Shown piece by piece: positions 7,808-15,802 of a stretch of 45,099 nucleotides of DNA. The DNA is from an uncultured Clostridia bacterium. Lineage in GTDB: Bacteria; Bacillota; Clostridia; Christensenellales; Aristaeellaceae. The notes under the pieces were generated by a model. It had not been told where the DNA came from. It saw nothing but the letters and a program-made list of their open reading frames with translations, and did no database searches. The stretch is taken from positions 1-45,099 of the forward strand of contig CANOHT010000024.1 in NCBI GenBank assembly GCA_947565865.1. The letters run 5' to 3'. A program made the position numbers and the translations under genes. The number at the start of each line of letters is the position of its first letter. Position 1 is the stretch's first letter.

Positions 7808-8707
7808 GTGACTTTGCCGACGCCAAGGCAGCTGCTGATCCCTGTTCGCGTCAGCGACGCTGATTTCTTCCATACCGACTGGAACATGAATCTTTACCGC
7901 GGCTGCAGCCACGGCTGCATTTATTGCGATTCCCGTTCGCTTTGCTATGGCATCAAGGATTTTGACCGCGTCCAGCCCAAGGAAGGCGCTATTGCCCTGC
8001 TGGAAAATGAACTGAGAGCCAAAAGGAAAACCGGCGTTATCTCCATGGGCGCCATGAGCGATCCCTACAATCCGCTGGAGGAAAACCTGCAATTGACCCG
8101 CCAGGCGCTGACGCTCATGGGCCGCTACCGCTTCGGCGCCTCGTACACCACCAAGTCCGCTCTATGCGCCCGGGACGCGGATGTGCTGCGTGATATGGCC
8201 TGTCACGCGCCGGTGGACGTCCGGCTGACCGTCACCTGCGCCGATGACGCCCTTTGCCGCAGGATCGAGCCCCGCGTTTCCCCCACCTCCCAGCGGCTTG
8301 CCGCCTTGCGCAAGCTCACGGACGCCGGCATATTCGGCGGCATATGGCTGAATCCCGTCCTGCCCTTTATCACGGACAGGGAGGACAACATTCGCCGGAT
8401 CGTGACGCTATCCGCCGACGCCGGTGCCAGGTATGTGGTCTGCTTCTTCGGCATGACGCTGCGCAGCGGCAACCGGGAATACTACTTCGACGCCCTGCAA
8501 AGGGATTTTCCCGGCGTCAGGGAGCGCTATCTCCACGCCTTCGGCAACGCCTACGAATGCCCCGCCCAGCAACCGGAGCGGCTCTATGACGCCTTCCGCG
8601 AAGCCTGCCAGCGCCACGGTCTCCTTTGGCGCTTCAAGGACATCAACCGCGCTCTGCTGGCCTCCCAGCCCCGACAGCTATCCCTGTTTGACGAGCCGGG
8701 AAGTTGA
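7808..8707 (+). CDS. SPL-family radical SAM protein
   Basis: A 299-residue radical SAM protein of the spore photoproduct lyase-like family (the broad PA0069/Rv2578c branch). The block NLYRGCSHGCIYCDS contains the CxxxCxxC ligands of the [4Fe-4S] cluster that cleaves S-adenosylmethionine. The downstream GVISMGAMSDPYNPLEE is the typical second motif. Members other than true SplB have no proven reaction. True SplB carries a different cluster context, so DNA photoproduct repair should not be assumed. GTG at 7808 is chosen because GGAGGTGAAATC precedes it and the promoter would leave no room for an earlier start. It is monocistronic, and the promoter of the next gene overlaps its stop codon. Confidence 0.88.
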   Translation: MTLPTPRQLLIPVRVSDADFFHTDWNMNLYRGCSHGCIYCDSRSLCYGIKDFDRVQPKEGAIALLENELRAKRKTGVISMGAMSDPYNPLEENLQLTRQALTLMGRYRFGASYTTKSALCARDADVLRDMACHAPVDVRLTVTCADDALCRRIEPRVSPTSQRLAALRKLTDAGIFGGIWLNPVLPFITDREDNIRRIVTLSADAGARYVVCFFGMTLRSGNREYYFDALQRDFPGVRERYLHAFGNAYECPAQQPERLYDAFREACQRHGLLWRFKDINRALLASQPRQLSLFDEPGS

Positions 8708-8732
8708 CTTTTTTCCATTTCTTCGCTATAAT
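8704..8732 (+). promoter_or_regulatory. Promoter of the marR-ABC exporter operon
   Basis: TTGACT (8704-8709), a 17-base spacer and TATAAT (8727-8732). The -35 box overlaps the stop codon of the preceding gene. The operator palindromes begin one base after the -10 box. Confidence 0.88.
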
Positions 8733-8762
8733 GGTTGCGTTTGCAACGTTGCAGACGCAACC
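8733..8762 (+). promoter_or_regulatory. Tandem palindromic operator for the MarR regulator
   Basis: Two abutting copies of GTTGCNNNNGCAAC (8734-8747 and 8748-8761) are flanked by G and C, so the full 30 bases also form one imperfect palindrome with a single mismatched position. The block covers the expected transcription start directly after the -10 box, where a bound repressor would occlude RNA polymerase. MarR dimers bind such 14-20 bp inverted repeats, so two dimers are expected here. Autoregulation by the adjacent marR is inferred from position. Confidence 0.85.
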
Positions 8763-8782
8763 ATTTATTTGTGGAAAGCGAG

Positions 8783-9250
8783 ATGATCCCCATGCCGCCC
8801 TTCTCAAGGCAGATCGGCGTGACCCACCGCTGCGCGATGCGTTATCGCGAGCGTGAATTGGCGGACACCGGCCTGGCGGGCTGCCATGTTCATTATTTGA
8901 CGGCGCTGTTCCGTCAGCCCGGCATGACCCAGGAGGAGTTAGCCAGGGAGCTGAACGTGAACAAGTCCAGCGTTGCCAGGCAATTGGCCGGGCTGGAGGA
9001 AAAGGGCTATATCCGCCGCGAGGAGGAACCCGCCGACCGACGCATTTGGCGCGTTTACCCCACCGACAAGGCCGAAGCCCTCAAGCCCCGGCTATTCGGC
9101 ACACTGCGAGCATGGCGGGAATACCTGACGGCGGACTTCACCCCTGAGGAAAAAGCGCTGCTGGATGACCTGATGGGCCGCGTTGCCCAGCGGGCCGAGG
9201 CGTATGTGAAGGGAGGCAAGGCGCTGTGCGAACGGTCTTCCGATACTTAA
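8783..9250 (+). CDS. MarR-family transcriptional regulator
   Basis: A 155-residue winged-helix regulator. The helix-turn-helix is in MTQEELARELNVNKSSVARQLAGLEEKGYI, and the wing is REEEPADRRIWRVYPTDKA, with the typical DxR turn. It probably represses its own operon through the tandem palindrome at 8733-8762 and releases on binding a small molecule or exported drug. ATG at 8783 follows GGAAAGCGAG, and an upstream in-frame ATG would lie inside the -10 box and operator. Its 3' end overlaps the first ABC gene by 25 bases. Confidence 0.93.
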   Translation: MIPMPPFSRQIGVTHRCAMRYRERELADTGLAGCHVHYLTALFRQPGMTQEELARELNVNKSSVARQLAGLEEKGYIRREEEPADRRIWRVYPTDKAEALKPRLFGTLRAWREYLTADFTPEEKALLDDLMGRVAQRAEAYVKGGKALCERSSDT

Positions 9251-10935
9251 AGCCCCACTGGAAGCGCATGTCCATGCAGCTGACCATCAAGATGTCCGGC
9301 ACGGTGGTGGAACTGCTGCTGCCAGGGATGCTGTCCGTTCTGCTGGATACCTACGCGCCCGCGGGCGACCTGCAAGGCGTCTGGCTGATGGCGGCGGGAA
9401 TGCTCCTGTGCGCGCTGGGCGCGTGGCTGGGCAACGTTGTCGCCAACCGCATGAGCACCGACATCACCAGGGTATTCACCTATAACCTGCGCCGCGACCT
9501 GTTTGAAAAGATCACCACCCTTTCCACCGCCCAGCAAGGAAGCATCACCGACGCCTCCCTGGTGTCGCGCCTTTCCACAGACACTTACAACGTGCAGAAC
9601 ATGGTGGATCGTATCCAGCGCCTGGGCATCCGCGCGCCGATTCTTCTCCTGGGCGGTATCCTGGTCAGCCTGTCCCTGGAGCCTGTGCTGACCCTCGTCC
9701 TCATCGCGACGCTCCCCCTCCTGTCCATGATTGTGATTTTCTCCAGCCGCAAAGGCGTCCCGCTGTTCACCCACGTCCAGGAAGGCCAGGATATGATGGT
9801 GCGCAAGGTGCAGGAGAACATGGCCGGGGCCCGCGTCATCAGGGCGCTGTCCCGCACGCAGCAGGAGCGCGACAGCTTCGGCAGGGTCAATGAGGAATTG
9901 TCCCGCCGTCAGCGCAAAGCGGATATGACCATGGCCATGGTCAGTCCCCTTGTCAACTTAGTGCTGAACACCGGCCTGGCGCTGGTGGTGCTGGTGGGCG
10001 CGTACCGCGTGTATCAGGGCCAGGCGCTGCCGGGCGCCATCATCGCCTTCCTGAGCTATTTCACCATCATTCTCAACGCCATGCTGTCCATTTCCCGCCT
10101 GTTCATCCTGTACTCGAAGGGCTCGGCCAGCGCCCGGCGCATTGAGGAAATCATGCAGACGCCGGAAGACCTGACCCGCACGGAGGCGCCGAAGGCGGAT
10201 ACCTCCGCCCATGTGGTCTTTGAAAATGTTTCCTTTTCCTATAACAAGCATTTCAACAACGTATCTGATCTGTCCTTCTCGGTGGATCATGGGCAGACCC
10301 TGGGCATCATCGGCCCCACAGGCTCCGGCAAGAGCACCCTGCTCTCCTTGCTGATGCGCCTGTACGATCCCGATCAGGGCCGTATTCTTCTGGACGGCCG
10401 TCCCATCGCCAGCCTGACGCCGGATGAGCTTCACGGCCGACTGGGCGTCGTTTTCCAGAGTGACTTTCTGATGGCGGATACCATTCGGGAAAACATCCGC
10501 TTCGGGCGAACGGTGAGCGAGGAAGCCATCGAATCCGCCATTGACTGCGCCCAGGCCGCCTTCATCCGCCGCAAAGAGGGCGGCCTGGACTTCCCCCTGA
10601 ACGTCAAGGGCCGCAATCTCTCCGGCGGCCAGCAGCAGCGTGTGCTGATCTGCCGGGCCCTGGCCGGCGACCCGCGGCTGCTCCTGCTGGACGATTGCTC
10701 CTCCGCCCTGGACTTCCGCACCGACCGTGAGCTTCGCCACGCCCTGAGGGCCCGACATGGCCATGCCACCACCGTCATTGTGGCCCAGCGGGTATCCTCC
10801 GTCATGGCGGCGGATCACATCCTGGTGATGGAGAAGGGGCGCATCGTTGGCAACGGCACCCATGATGAACTGCTCCAGAACTGTCCCATGTACCGCGAAC
10901 TGACCAAGCTGCAGCTGGGAGGTGAGGCCATATGA
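9226..10935 (+). CDS. ABC exporter half-transporter, degenerate-site subunit
   Basis: A 569-residue type IV ABC exporter half (six transmembrane helices within about 15-300, then an ATPase domain). Walker A GPTGSGKST is at 363-371 and the signature LSGGQQQR at 465-472. Walker B reads LLLLDD, so D490 replaces the catalytic glutamate. Q521 replaces the H-loop histidine (VIVAQRVSS). These are the marks of the subunit whose own Walker motifs form the non-hydrolytic site in heterodimeric exporters such as TM287/288 and BmrCD. GTG at 9226 follows GGGAGG. It overlaps marR by 25 bases and its stop overlaps the next start as ATGA. Multidrug or peptide export is likely. Confidence 0.94.
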   Translation: MRTVFRYLKPHWKRMSMQLTIKMSGTVVELLLPGMLSVLLDTYAPAGDLQGVWLMAAGMLLCALGAWLGNVVANRMSTDITRVFTYNLRRDLFEKITTLSTAQQGSITDASLVSRLSTDTYNVQNMVDRIQRLGIRAPILLLGGILVSLSLEPVLTLVLIATLPLLSMIVIFSSRKGVPLFTHVQEGQDMMVRKVQENMAGARVIRALSRTQQERDSFGRVNEELSRRQRKADMTMAMVSPLVNLVLNTGLALVVLVGAYRVYQGQALPGAIIAFLSYFTIILNAMLSISRLFILYSKGSASARRIEEIMQTPEDLTRTEAPKADTSAHVVFENVSFSYNKHFNNVSDLSFSVDHGQTLGIIGPTGSGKSTLLSLLMRLYDPDQGRILLDGRPIASLTPDELHGRLGVVFQSDFLMADTIRENIRFGRTVSEEAIESAIDCAQAAFIRRKEGGLDFPLNVKGRNLSGGQQQRVLICRALAGDPRLLLLDDCSSALDFRTDRELRHALRARHGHATTVIVAQRVSSVMAADHILVMEKGRIVGNGTHDELLQNCPMYRELTKLQLGGEAI

Positions 10936-12725
10936 ATCGAGGCGGACTTCCGACCAAGGCATCAGGCGCCAGACCTCGTCAAGGCTCGGCCAAGGTGCTG
11001 CGAAGGCTTTGGCGCTACCTGGCCAAATACCGCTGGCTGATCGTGGCGGCTTCCCTGCTCAGCGTGGTGGGCAACGTTCTGGCCTTGATGACGCCCAAGC
11101 TGTCCGGCGCGGCCATCGACGCCATCATGCCCGGCCATGTGGATTTCCCCATAGTCCTCCGCTATGTGATATGGATGATCGTGCTGGCGGCCGTTTCCGC
11201 GCTCATCGGCTGGCTGCTGTCAGCCATGATGATCCGTCTGTCCCGCAGCGTGGTTCAGCAGATGCGCGGCGACCTTTTCAACCATATGACTCGCCTGCCC
11301 ATCAGCTTCTTCGATACCCATCAAACCGGCGATGTCATCTCCATCCTCTCCTATGACGTGGACACCGTGGGCGCGTCCATTTCTACCGACCTCACCCAGA
11401 TTCTGACCAGCCTGATTACCGTGGTGGGCAGCTTCTCCATGATGGTCACCATCTCTCCTGTGCTGATGCTGGTCTCTGTGTTCACCATTCCCGCCTCCAT
11501 CCTTTTCACCCGGCATCGCTCCAGGGTCGTGCGGCCCCTGTTCAGCGCCCGCTCGCGGAAGCTCGGCGCGCTCAACGGCTTCAACGAGGAAACCGTTTCC
11601 GGCCTGAAGACCATCCGCGCCTATCACCAGGAGGCGGAATTCAACCAGCGCTACGCCCGCCACAACGAAGCGGCCACCACCGCTACCTGGAAGGCCGAGC
11701 ACTACGCCGTCATGACCGGCCCCACGGTCAACCTTATCAATAACCTGTCGATGGCCGCCGTCAGCGTGTTCGGGGCGATTCTATACATGCTGGACGCCAT
11801 CAGCCTGGGAGGCGTCAGCTCCTTTGTGCTGTACTCCCGCAAGTTTTCAGGCCCCATCAATGAGTTTGCCAATATTCTTTCCGAACTGCAGTCGGCCCTG
11901 GCCGCCGCCGAGCGCGTACTGGGGCTCATCGACCTGGACATCGAGCCGGAGGACGCGCCGGAGGCCAGGGAGCTTGTCAGCTGCCGGGGCGAGGTAAGCT
12001 TCCGGGATGTATCCTTCGGCTACGCGCCGGACAGCCGCGTGCTGCATCATATTGACTTCACAGCGCAGCCCGGCAAGACCATCGCCATCGTGGGCGAAAC
12101 AGGCTGCGGCAAGACCACGCTCATCAACCTGCTGATGCGCTTCTACGATGTCAGCGAAGGCACGATCCTCCTGGACGGCCAGGACATCCGCGCCCTGACC
12201 CGCCGAAGCCTCCGGCGGCAGTTCACCATGGTTCTGCAGGATACCTGGCTCTTTGATGGCACCGTCTACGACAACTTGGCCTACGCCCGGCCCGACGCCA
12301 CCCGTGAGGAAGTCATCGCCGCCGCCAAGGCCGCGCACATTCATGATATGATCCTTTCCCTGCCCAAGGGCTATGATACCGTTGTCACCGGCAGCGGCGG
12401 AAGCATCTCCAAGGGGCAAAAGCAGCTGATGACCATTGCCCGCGCCATGCTCCTGGACGCCCGGATGCTCATTCTGGACGAGGCCACCTCCAACGTGGAC
12501 ACCCGCACTGAGCTGCTGATCCAGGATGCCATGCTGGCCCTGCAGAAGGGGCGTACCAGCTTCATCATTGCCCACAGACTTTCTACCATTGTGGGCGCCG
12601 ATGAGATTCTGGTCATGGACAAGGGGCGCATTGTGGAGCGCGGAACCCACCAGGCGCTGCTGGCCCTGGGCGGCGTCTACGCCGCCATGTACGCCGCGCA
12701 GTTCGATCACATGGCATCGGCCTGA
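10932..12725 (+). CDS. ABC exporter half-transporter, catalytic-site subunit
   Basis: A 597-residue partner of the preceding protein. An N-terminal extension of about 25 residues precedes six transmembrane helices and the ATPase domain. Walker A GETGCGKTT is at 388-396, Walker B LILDEATS has the catalytic E517, and the switch histidine H548 is present. Its signature is ISKGQKQ (492-498) in place of LSGGQ. This degenerate signature faces the degenerate Walker site of the other half, while this subunit's intact Walker motifs pair with that half's intact LSGGQ. The pair therefore has one consensus and one degenerate ATP site. A terminator follows 14 bases after the stop. Confidence 0.95.
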   Translation: MNRGGLPTKASGARPRQGSAKVLRRLWRYLAKYRWLIVAASLLSVVGNVLALMTPKLSGAAIDAIMPGHVDFPIVLRYVIWMIVLAAVSALIGWLLSAMMIRLSRSVVQQMRGDLFNHMTRLPISFFDTHQTGDVISILSYDVDTVGASISTDLTQILTSLITVVGSFSMMVTISPVLMLVSVFTIPASILFTRHRSRVVRPLFSARSRKLGALNGFNEETVSGLKTIRAYHQEAEFNQRYARHNEAATTATWKAEHYAVMTGPTVNLINNLSMAAVSVFGAILYMLDAISLGGVSSFVLYSRKFSGPINEFANILSELQSALAAAERVLGLIDLDIEPEDAPEARELVSCRGEVSFRDVSFGYAPDSRVLHHIDFTAQPGKTIAIVGETGCGKTTLINLLMRFYDVSEGTILLDGQDIRALTRRSLRRQFTMVLQDTWLFDGTVYDNLAYARPDATREEVIAAAKAAHIHDMILSLPKGYDTVVTGSGGSISKGQKQLMTIARAMLLDARMLILDEATSNVDTRTELLIQDAMLALQKGRTSFIIAHRLSTIVGADEILVMDKGRIVERGTHQALLALGGVYAAMYAAQFDHMASA

Positions 12726-12736
12726 CCGATACAGAA

Positions 12737-12785
12737 CACGCCCCCGATGTCGGCGCGAAAGACCGACCTTCGGGGGCGCTGTTTG
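12737..12785 (+). terminator. Terminator of the ABC exporter operon
   Basis: CGCCCCCGA (12739-12747) pairs with TCGGGGGCG (12770-12778), enclosing a second stem GTCGG/CCGAC. A short T-run (GTTTG) follows. This is a strong hairpin with a modest U-tract. Confidence 0.7.
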
Positions 12786-12790
12786 CATGA

Positions 12791-13713
12791 TTAACCCGAC
12801 AGCTCAGGCGCCGCGCACATTTCCGTGGTACATTGCGCCAGCTTGCCGCATAAATCCTGGAAACTCGCGTCCCGATGAACGCCATACACACAAGTCATAG
12901 GCAGGGAAGCGCATGAAATATCATACTGATGATTGTAGGCCAGGCACGGGCCGCGGTTCTTCCCTGGCAGCCAGCATCCTCGCAGGGCCATTGAGCAGCC
13001 ATGCAACAGCCGCCGCATCCCCAATAACTCTGCTCCAGGGTTTCCCGTCGGCATAAGCTTCCGCTGCGCCCATGACGGCATCCACCAGATAATCGCCAAG
13101 TGCGTATTTCCCCCGAAGCCAATACTCCAGCACAGCCAGACGACTCGCCACGTCCAGGCGGCTGCGCCAAGCGCTTAGCCACACTAAACGCCACCCTGGC
13201 TGCCCCCACATCCTGACGCATGTTGAACTCGCGGGTAACCAAGCGCGACCACTCAGCCGCACCAGAATCATCCGATCGCATATAGCAGGCTCCATCAGCA
13301 TGGCGGAAGCCACGTTGGTTAATGGAGCCGATCTCTACCACATACAGCGGGTTATCCGGCGAATGCCTCACGCATCGGCTTACCAGATCGCCGGCATCCT
13401 TGCTCTTTACAGGGGTATGCTCGTCCGGCAGTCAGACCGGCGAACCGCGATAAAACGGCTTATCCTCCCCCATCAGTCGGAGCAGCTTGCCGATCGCCGA
13501 TCTCCCGGCAGCGCTTTTCCATGCCATCTCCCGGCGCTGCCGCTTGCTTGTAAGTAAAAGGCGCGGCATACAGCGCCAGGAATCCAATCTGTCCTGTGAG
13601 CACAAAAGGTAGGCGATGGCAAACTGGTCATCCACCTCATTAAAAGCGTCGGTATCCAGTACAACGGAGATCCGTTCGTTCTTTATGACCTTTCTCCCCG
13701 CAAAGCTGTGCAC
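12791..13713 (-). pseudogene. Decayed nucleoside hydrolase (IUNH family)
   Basis: The intact gene would cleave ribonucleosides to base and ribose. The N-terminal calcium-site motif survives as VVLDTDAFNEVDDQFAIAYLL, preceded by a GTG start at 13713 with AGGAGAGG upstream. Later family-like blocks appear in alternating frames: GKLLRLMGEDKPFYRGS, then a TGA stop at 13432-13434, NPLYVVEIGSIN, a switch to MEPAICDRMILVRL, a switch back to REFNMRQDVGAARV, a switch to LEYWLRGKYALGDYLVDAV and KPWSRVIGDAAAVAWLL, and a last switch to CVYGVHRDASFQDL. One stop and at least four frame changes make it non-functional. The order of blocks matches one ancestral gene. Confidence 0.85.
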
Positions 13714-13744
13714 ATTGGCCTCTCCTATTGACATTCATTTTCAG

Positions 13745-14153
13745 TCATACATCCGCCTGGGCTTCCTCCCCGGCCCGCAGCAGGCGTACAAAGGCCGTCA
13801 TGCTGCTGGCCGTGCGCGTGACCAAGGTCTCATCATCGCAGGGCCAGTCATTGGGCGCAAACCAGAACCGCGCACCGACCTCAGCGGTAGCGTATCCCGC
13901 GCCGCGCTTGGTCTTGATGCCCAGAGGGCCGCTAATGGCGTCAAGCTGCGTCATAGCGATGGTGGTACCCTGACAAATCGTTACCGTGGTGATATCCAAC
14001 GCCGCCAAGGCCTCTGTAAAAGCATCGTTCATTTCCAGGCAGCGAGAAGCACCCACGCCGTTGGGCATGCTGATGACCAGGTTCGCCCTGGATGATAAGC
14101 GTCGTTGACGCGCAGGCAAGGCCGGAGGGGTTCCCGCTCGCCGGTTTGAGCAT
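13745..14153 (-). pseudogene. Unrecognised gene remnant upstream of the nucleoside hydrolase relic
   Basis: The last ~115 codons form one protein-like frame (ISMPNGVGASRC, TVTICQGTTIAMTQLDAISG, TKRGAGYATAEVGARFWF, ending in LLRAGEEAQADV). The sequence before about 14090 is protein-like only in another frame, which suggests a frameshift and loss of the N-terminus. I do not recognise the family. The stop lies about 30 bases before the nucleoside hydrolase relic on the same strand, so the two may once have formed an operon. Confidence 0.5.
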
Positions 14154-14166
14154 TCATTGATGAGTT

Positions 14167-14616
14167 TCAAGCGGGATAAGTCTGACCGTTCAGTTTCAGC
14201 GTCTTTTCGGGCGAAAGGGATAGCGTCAGCCTGATGGCGCTCTGGAGCGTGACATATTGATCGGCAATGCATGACAATCTGCCACCCATACGGTTCAGCG
14301 CACCACTATAAAAGCGCAGCATGCCGCCTGCACCGACCGTTATGGTACTGCTCCCCAGGGCATACGCATCCTTGCCCGCAGAGACGTTCAGCCATCCTCC
14401 CGCGATGGCAATGCTGCTCACCGCCGTGGCAAAGCCGCCGATGACAGCGGTGCTGCCGCCCTGGGCCCGAGAACCGTTGCCAATACTGGCGCCCATACCG
14501 CTGCAACCAACATCCACGCTTCGGCCATCGATATAGACATCAACAATGCCTGCAGCATCGACAGAACCGCCGCTGCCTACGCCTTCAGCGTATAGACTTC
14601 CCTTAGAGTCCCTCGC
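14167..14616 (-). pseudogene. C-terminal fragment of a glycine/serine-rich repeat surface protein
   Basis: About 150 residues are rich in Gly, Ser, Ala and Val with a quasi-repeat of the form GG.a.V...G....V.... (for example VGSGGSVDAAG, GASIGNGSRAQGG, VSSIAIAGGWLNVSAG, STITVGAGG). This is the pattern of right-handed beta-helix or adhesin-like modules in surface proteins of Clostridia. There is no signal peptide, start codon or ribosome site. Upstream the frame runs straight into the tRNA terminator and tRNA gene. It is therefore the stranded 3' end of a larger gene, not an expressed protein. Confidence 0.55.
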
Positions 14617-14623
14617 CTTTGGA

Positions 14624-14668
14624 CAAAAAAAGCAACCCGCCAGCCTCTCATGGAAGCCAACGGGTTGA
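14624..14668 (-). terminator. Rho-independent terminator after the tRNA-Arg pair
   Basis: On the minus strand CAACCCG (14661-14667) pairs with CGGGTTG (14633-14639), with an inner partly paired region and then a run of seven T (14625-14631). It starts a few bases after the 3' end of the downstream tRNA gene. Confidence 0.85.
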
Positions 14669-14671
14669 CAG

Positions 14672-14745
14672 TGAGCCCGGCGGGATTCGAACCCACGACC
14701 TTTTGATTCGTAGTCAAACACTCTATCCAGCTGAGCTACGAGCCC
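14672..14745 (-). tRNA. tRNA-Arg (anticodon ACG), copy 2 in transcription order
   Basis: This 74-base tRNA reads GGGCTCGTAGCTCAGCTGG at its 5' end. It has a T-arm GTGGGTTCGAATCCCGC and an anticodon loop CTACGAA giving ACG, which is modified to ICG and reads CGU/CGC/CGA. The acceptor stem pairs over seven positions with two wobbles. The CCA end is not encoded. It is identical to the other copy 48 bases upstream. Confidence 0.97.
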
Positions 14746-14793
14746 ACATGCTGTCCAAAGCGGCGGTGTGCGTCAGGATTGCTCCTAATCAAG

Positions 14794-14867
14794 TGAGCCC
14801 GGCGGGATTCGAACCCACGACCTTTTGATTCGTAGTCAAACACTCTATCCAGCTGAGCTACGAGCCC
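14794..14867 (-). tRNA. tRNA-Arg (anticodon ACG), copy 1 in transcription order
   Basis: This is identical in all 74 bases to the neighbouring tRNA-Arg gene, including the ACG anticodon, with CCA not encoded. It lies 30 bases downstream of a consensus promoter, so the two genes are co-transcribed as one tandem unit that ends at the terminator at 14624-14668. Confidence 0.97.
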
Positions 14868-14896
14868 ACATACCGCTGCTTTCTGACAGCTTGGTT

Positions 14897-14925
14897 ATCA
14901 TACCACTTTGGATGAGATTTGTCAA
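14897..14925 (-). promoter_or_regulatory. Promoter of the tRNA-Arg pair
   Basis: On the minus strand a perfect TTGACA (14920-14925), a 17-base spacer and TATGAT (14897-14902). It is 30 bases before the first tRNA. The 14868-14977 gap otherwise holds nothing recognisable. Confidence 0.85.
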
Positions 14926-14977
14926 TACTTCCTGCCAAAATTCCCGTGAAAATTTCACTTCACCGATTTTATTCCCA

Positions 14978-15802
14978 TCAGGGACGAACGGCCTTGGGGT
15001 AAACCCCCAGCAAGCGAAGCTCCAGGGTATAGGCCGAAGCCGCCTGCATGGCCGCTGCCAGATGGCCGGCATCCATAGCGCCCTCAAAATCCGCCGAGAA
15101 AAAATAGGCAAACGCAGTCTCGGGCAAGGGCCGGCTTTCGATGCGCGACATGTTCAGTCCGCTGTCGGCAAAGGAGGCCAGCACCTTCACCAGCGCGCCC
15201 ACCTCATTATTCACCCGGAAAACCACCGTGGCCTTCCCAGGCTCGCCCAAGGGCCTCTGTTCCCGCGACAGTATGAAGAAGCGGGTGGTGTTCCGGCTGC
15301 TGGTCTGAATATTGCGCCGCAGGACAGTCAGGCCGAAGGCCAGGGCCGCTTCCTCGCTGGCGATGGCCGCGCGGGTCAAATCCCCGCTTTCCGCGACCTC
15401 CCGCGCGCTGATGGCGGTATTGGCGCTGGGGATGATCTGTACCTCCGGCAGCGTCGCCAGAAACTCATCGCACTGCGCGATGGCCTGCGGATGAGAAGCG
15501 ATCTGCCGAATGCCCTCCAGCGCAGCGCCTTCCAGCGCCAGCAGCTGATGGCGCACAGCCTTCATGGTTTCTCCGACGATATGCAGCGGCAGCCTTTCCA
15601 GCAGGCTGTAGGTGGGCAGCACGGCGCCGGCGAAGGAATTTTCCACCGGCAGCAGCGCATAATCCGCTCGCCCGTCCATCACGGCCTGGGCCGCCTCCGG
15701 AAAGGTCGTAAAGCCTATGCAGCGGCCCGACGGGAAGGCCTCCTGAGCCGCCGCCGCGGAAAAGCTCCCCTGGGTTCCGGGGTACGCGATTACCTGACCC
15801 AT
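14978..15802 (-). CDS. pheA: Prephenate dehydratase
   Basis: PheA converts prephenate to phenylpyruvate, committing chorismate to phenylalanine. The 274-residue protein has the two-lobed dehydratase domain (about 1-185, with LLPVENSFAGAV and the SSRNTTRFFIL active-site block) and a C-terminal ACT domain (GALVKVLASFADSGLNMSRIESRP, about 200-270) that binds phenylalanine for feedback inhibition. It has no chorismate mutase domain. ATG at 15802 follows GGAAGGAG, and the gene overlaps aroC by 13 bases. It is last in the aroA-aroC-pheA operon. Confidence 0.96.
   Translation of the reverse strand: MGQVIAYPGTQGSFSAAAAQEAFPSGRCIGFTTFPEAAQAVMDGRADYALLPVENSFAGAVLPTYSLLERLPLHIVGETMKAVRHQLLALEGAALEGIRQIASHPQAIAQCDEFLATLPEVQIIPSANTAISAREVAESGDLTRAAIASEEAALAFGLTVLRRNIQTSSRNTTRFFILSREQRPLGEPGKATVVFRVNNEVGALVKVLASFADSGLNMSRIESRPLPETAFAYFFSADFEGAMDAGHLAAAMQAASAYTLELRLLGVYPKAVRP

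Larger units (their letters stand above)
14670..14871. repeat. 80-bp direct repeat containing the two tRNA-Arg genes
   Basis: Bases 14670-14749 and 14792-14871 are identical. The repeat extends only 2-4 bases beyond each tRNA gene, and the 42 bases between are unrelated to the flanks. This is a recent tandem duplication or a gene-converted pair. Confidence 0.95.

Noticed and set aside
7808..8707. True spore photoproduct lyase (SplB)
   Set aside because: The cluster context (GCSHGCIYCDS) fits the broader SPL-like radical SAM family and not the SplB-specific motif, so DNA repair is not claimed.
14670..14871. attL/attR sites of an integrated element at the two tRNA-Arg copies
   Set aside because: Only 42 unrelated bases lie between the repeats, both copies are complete tRNA genes, and no integrase is present in the window.
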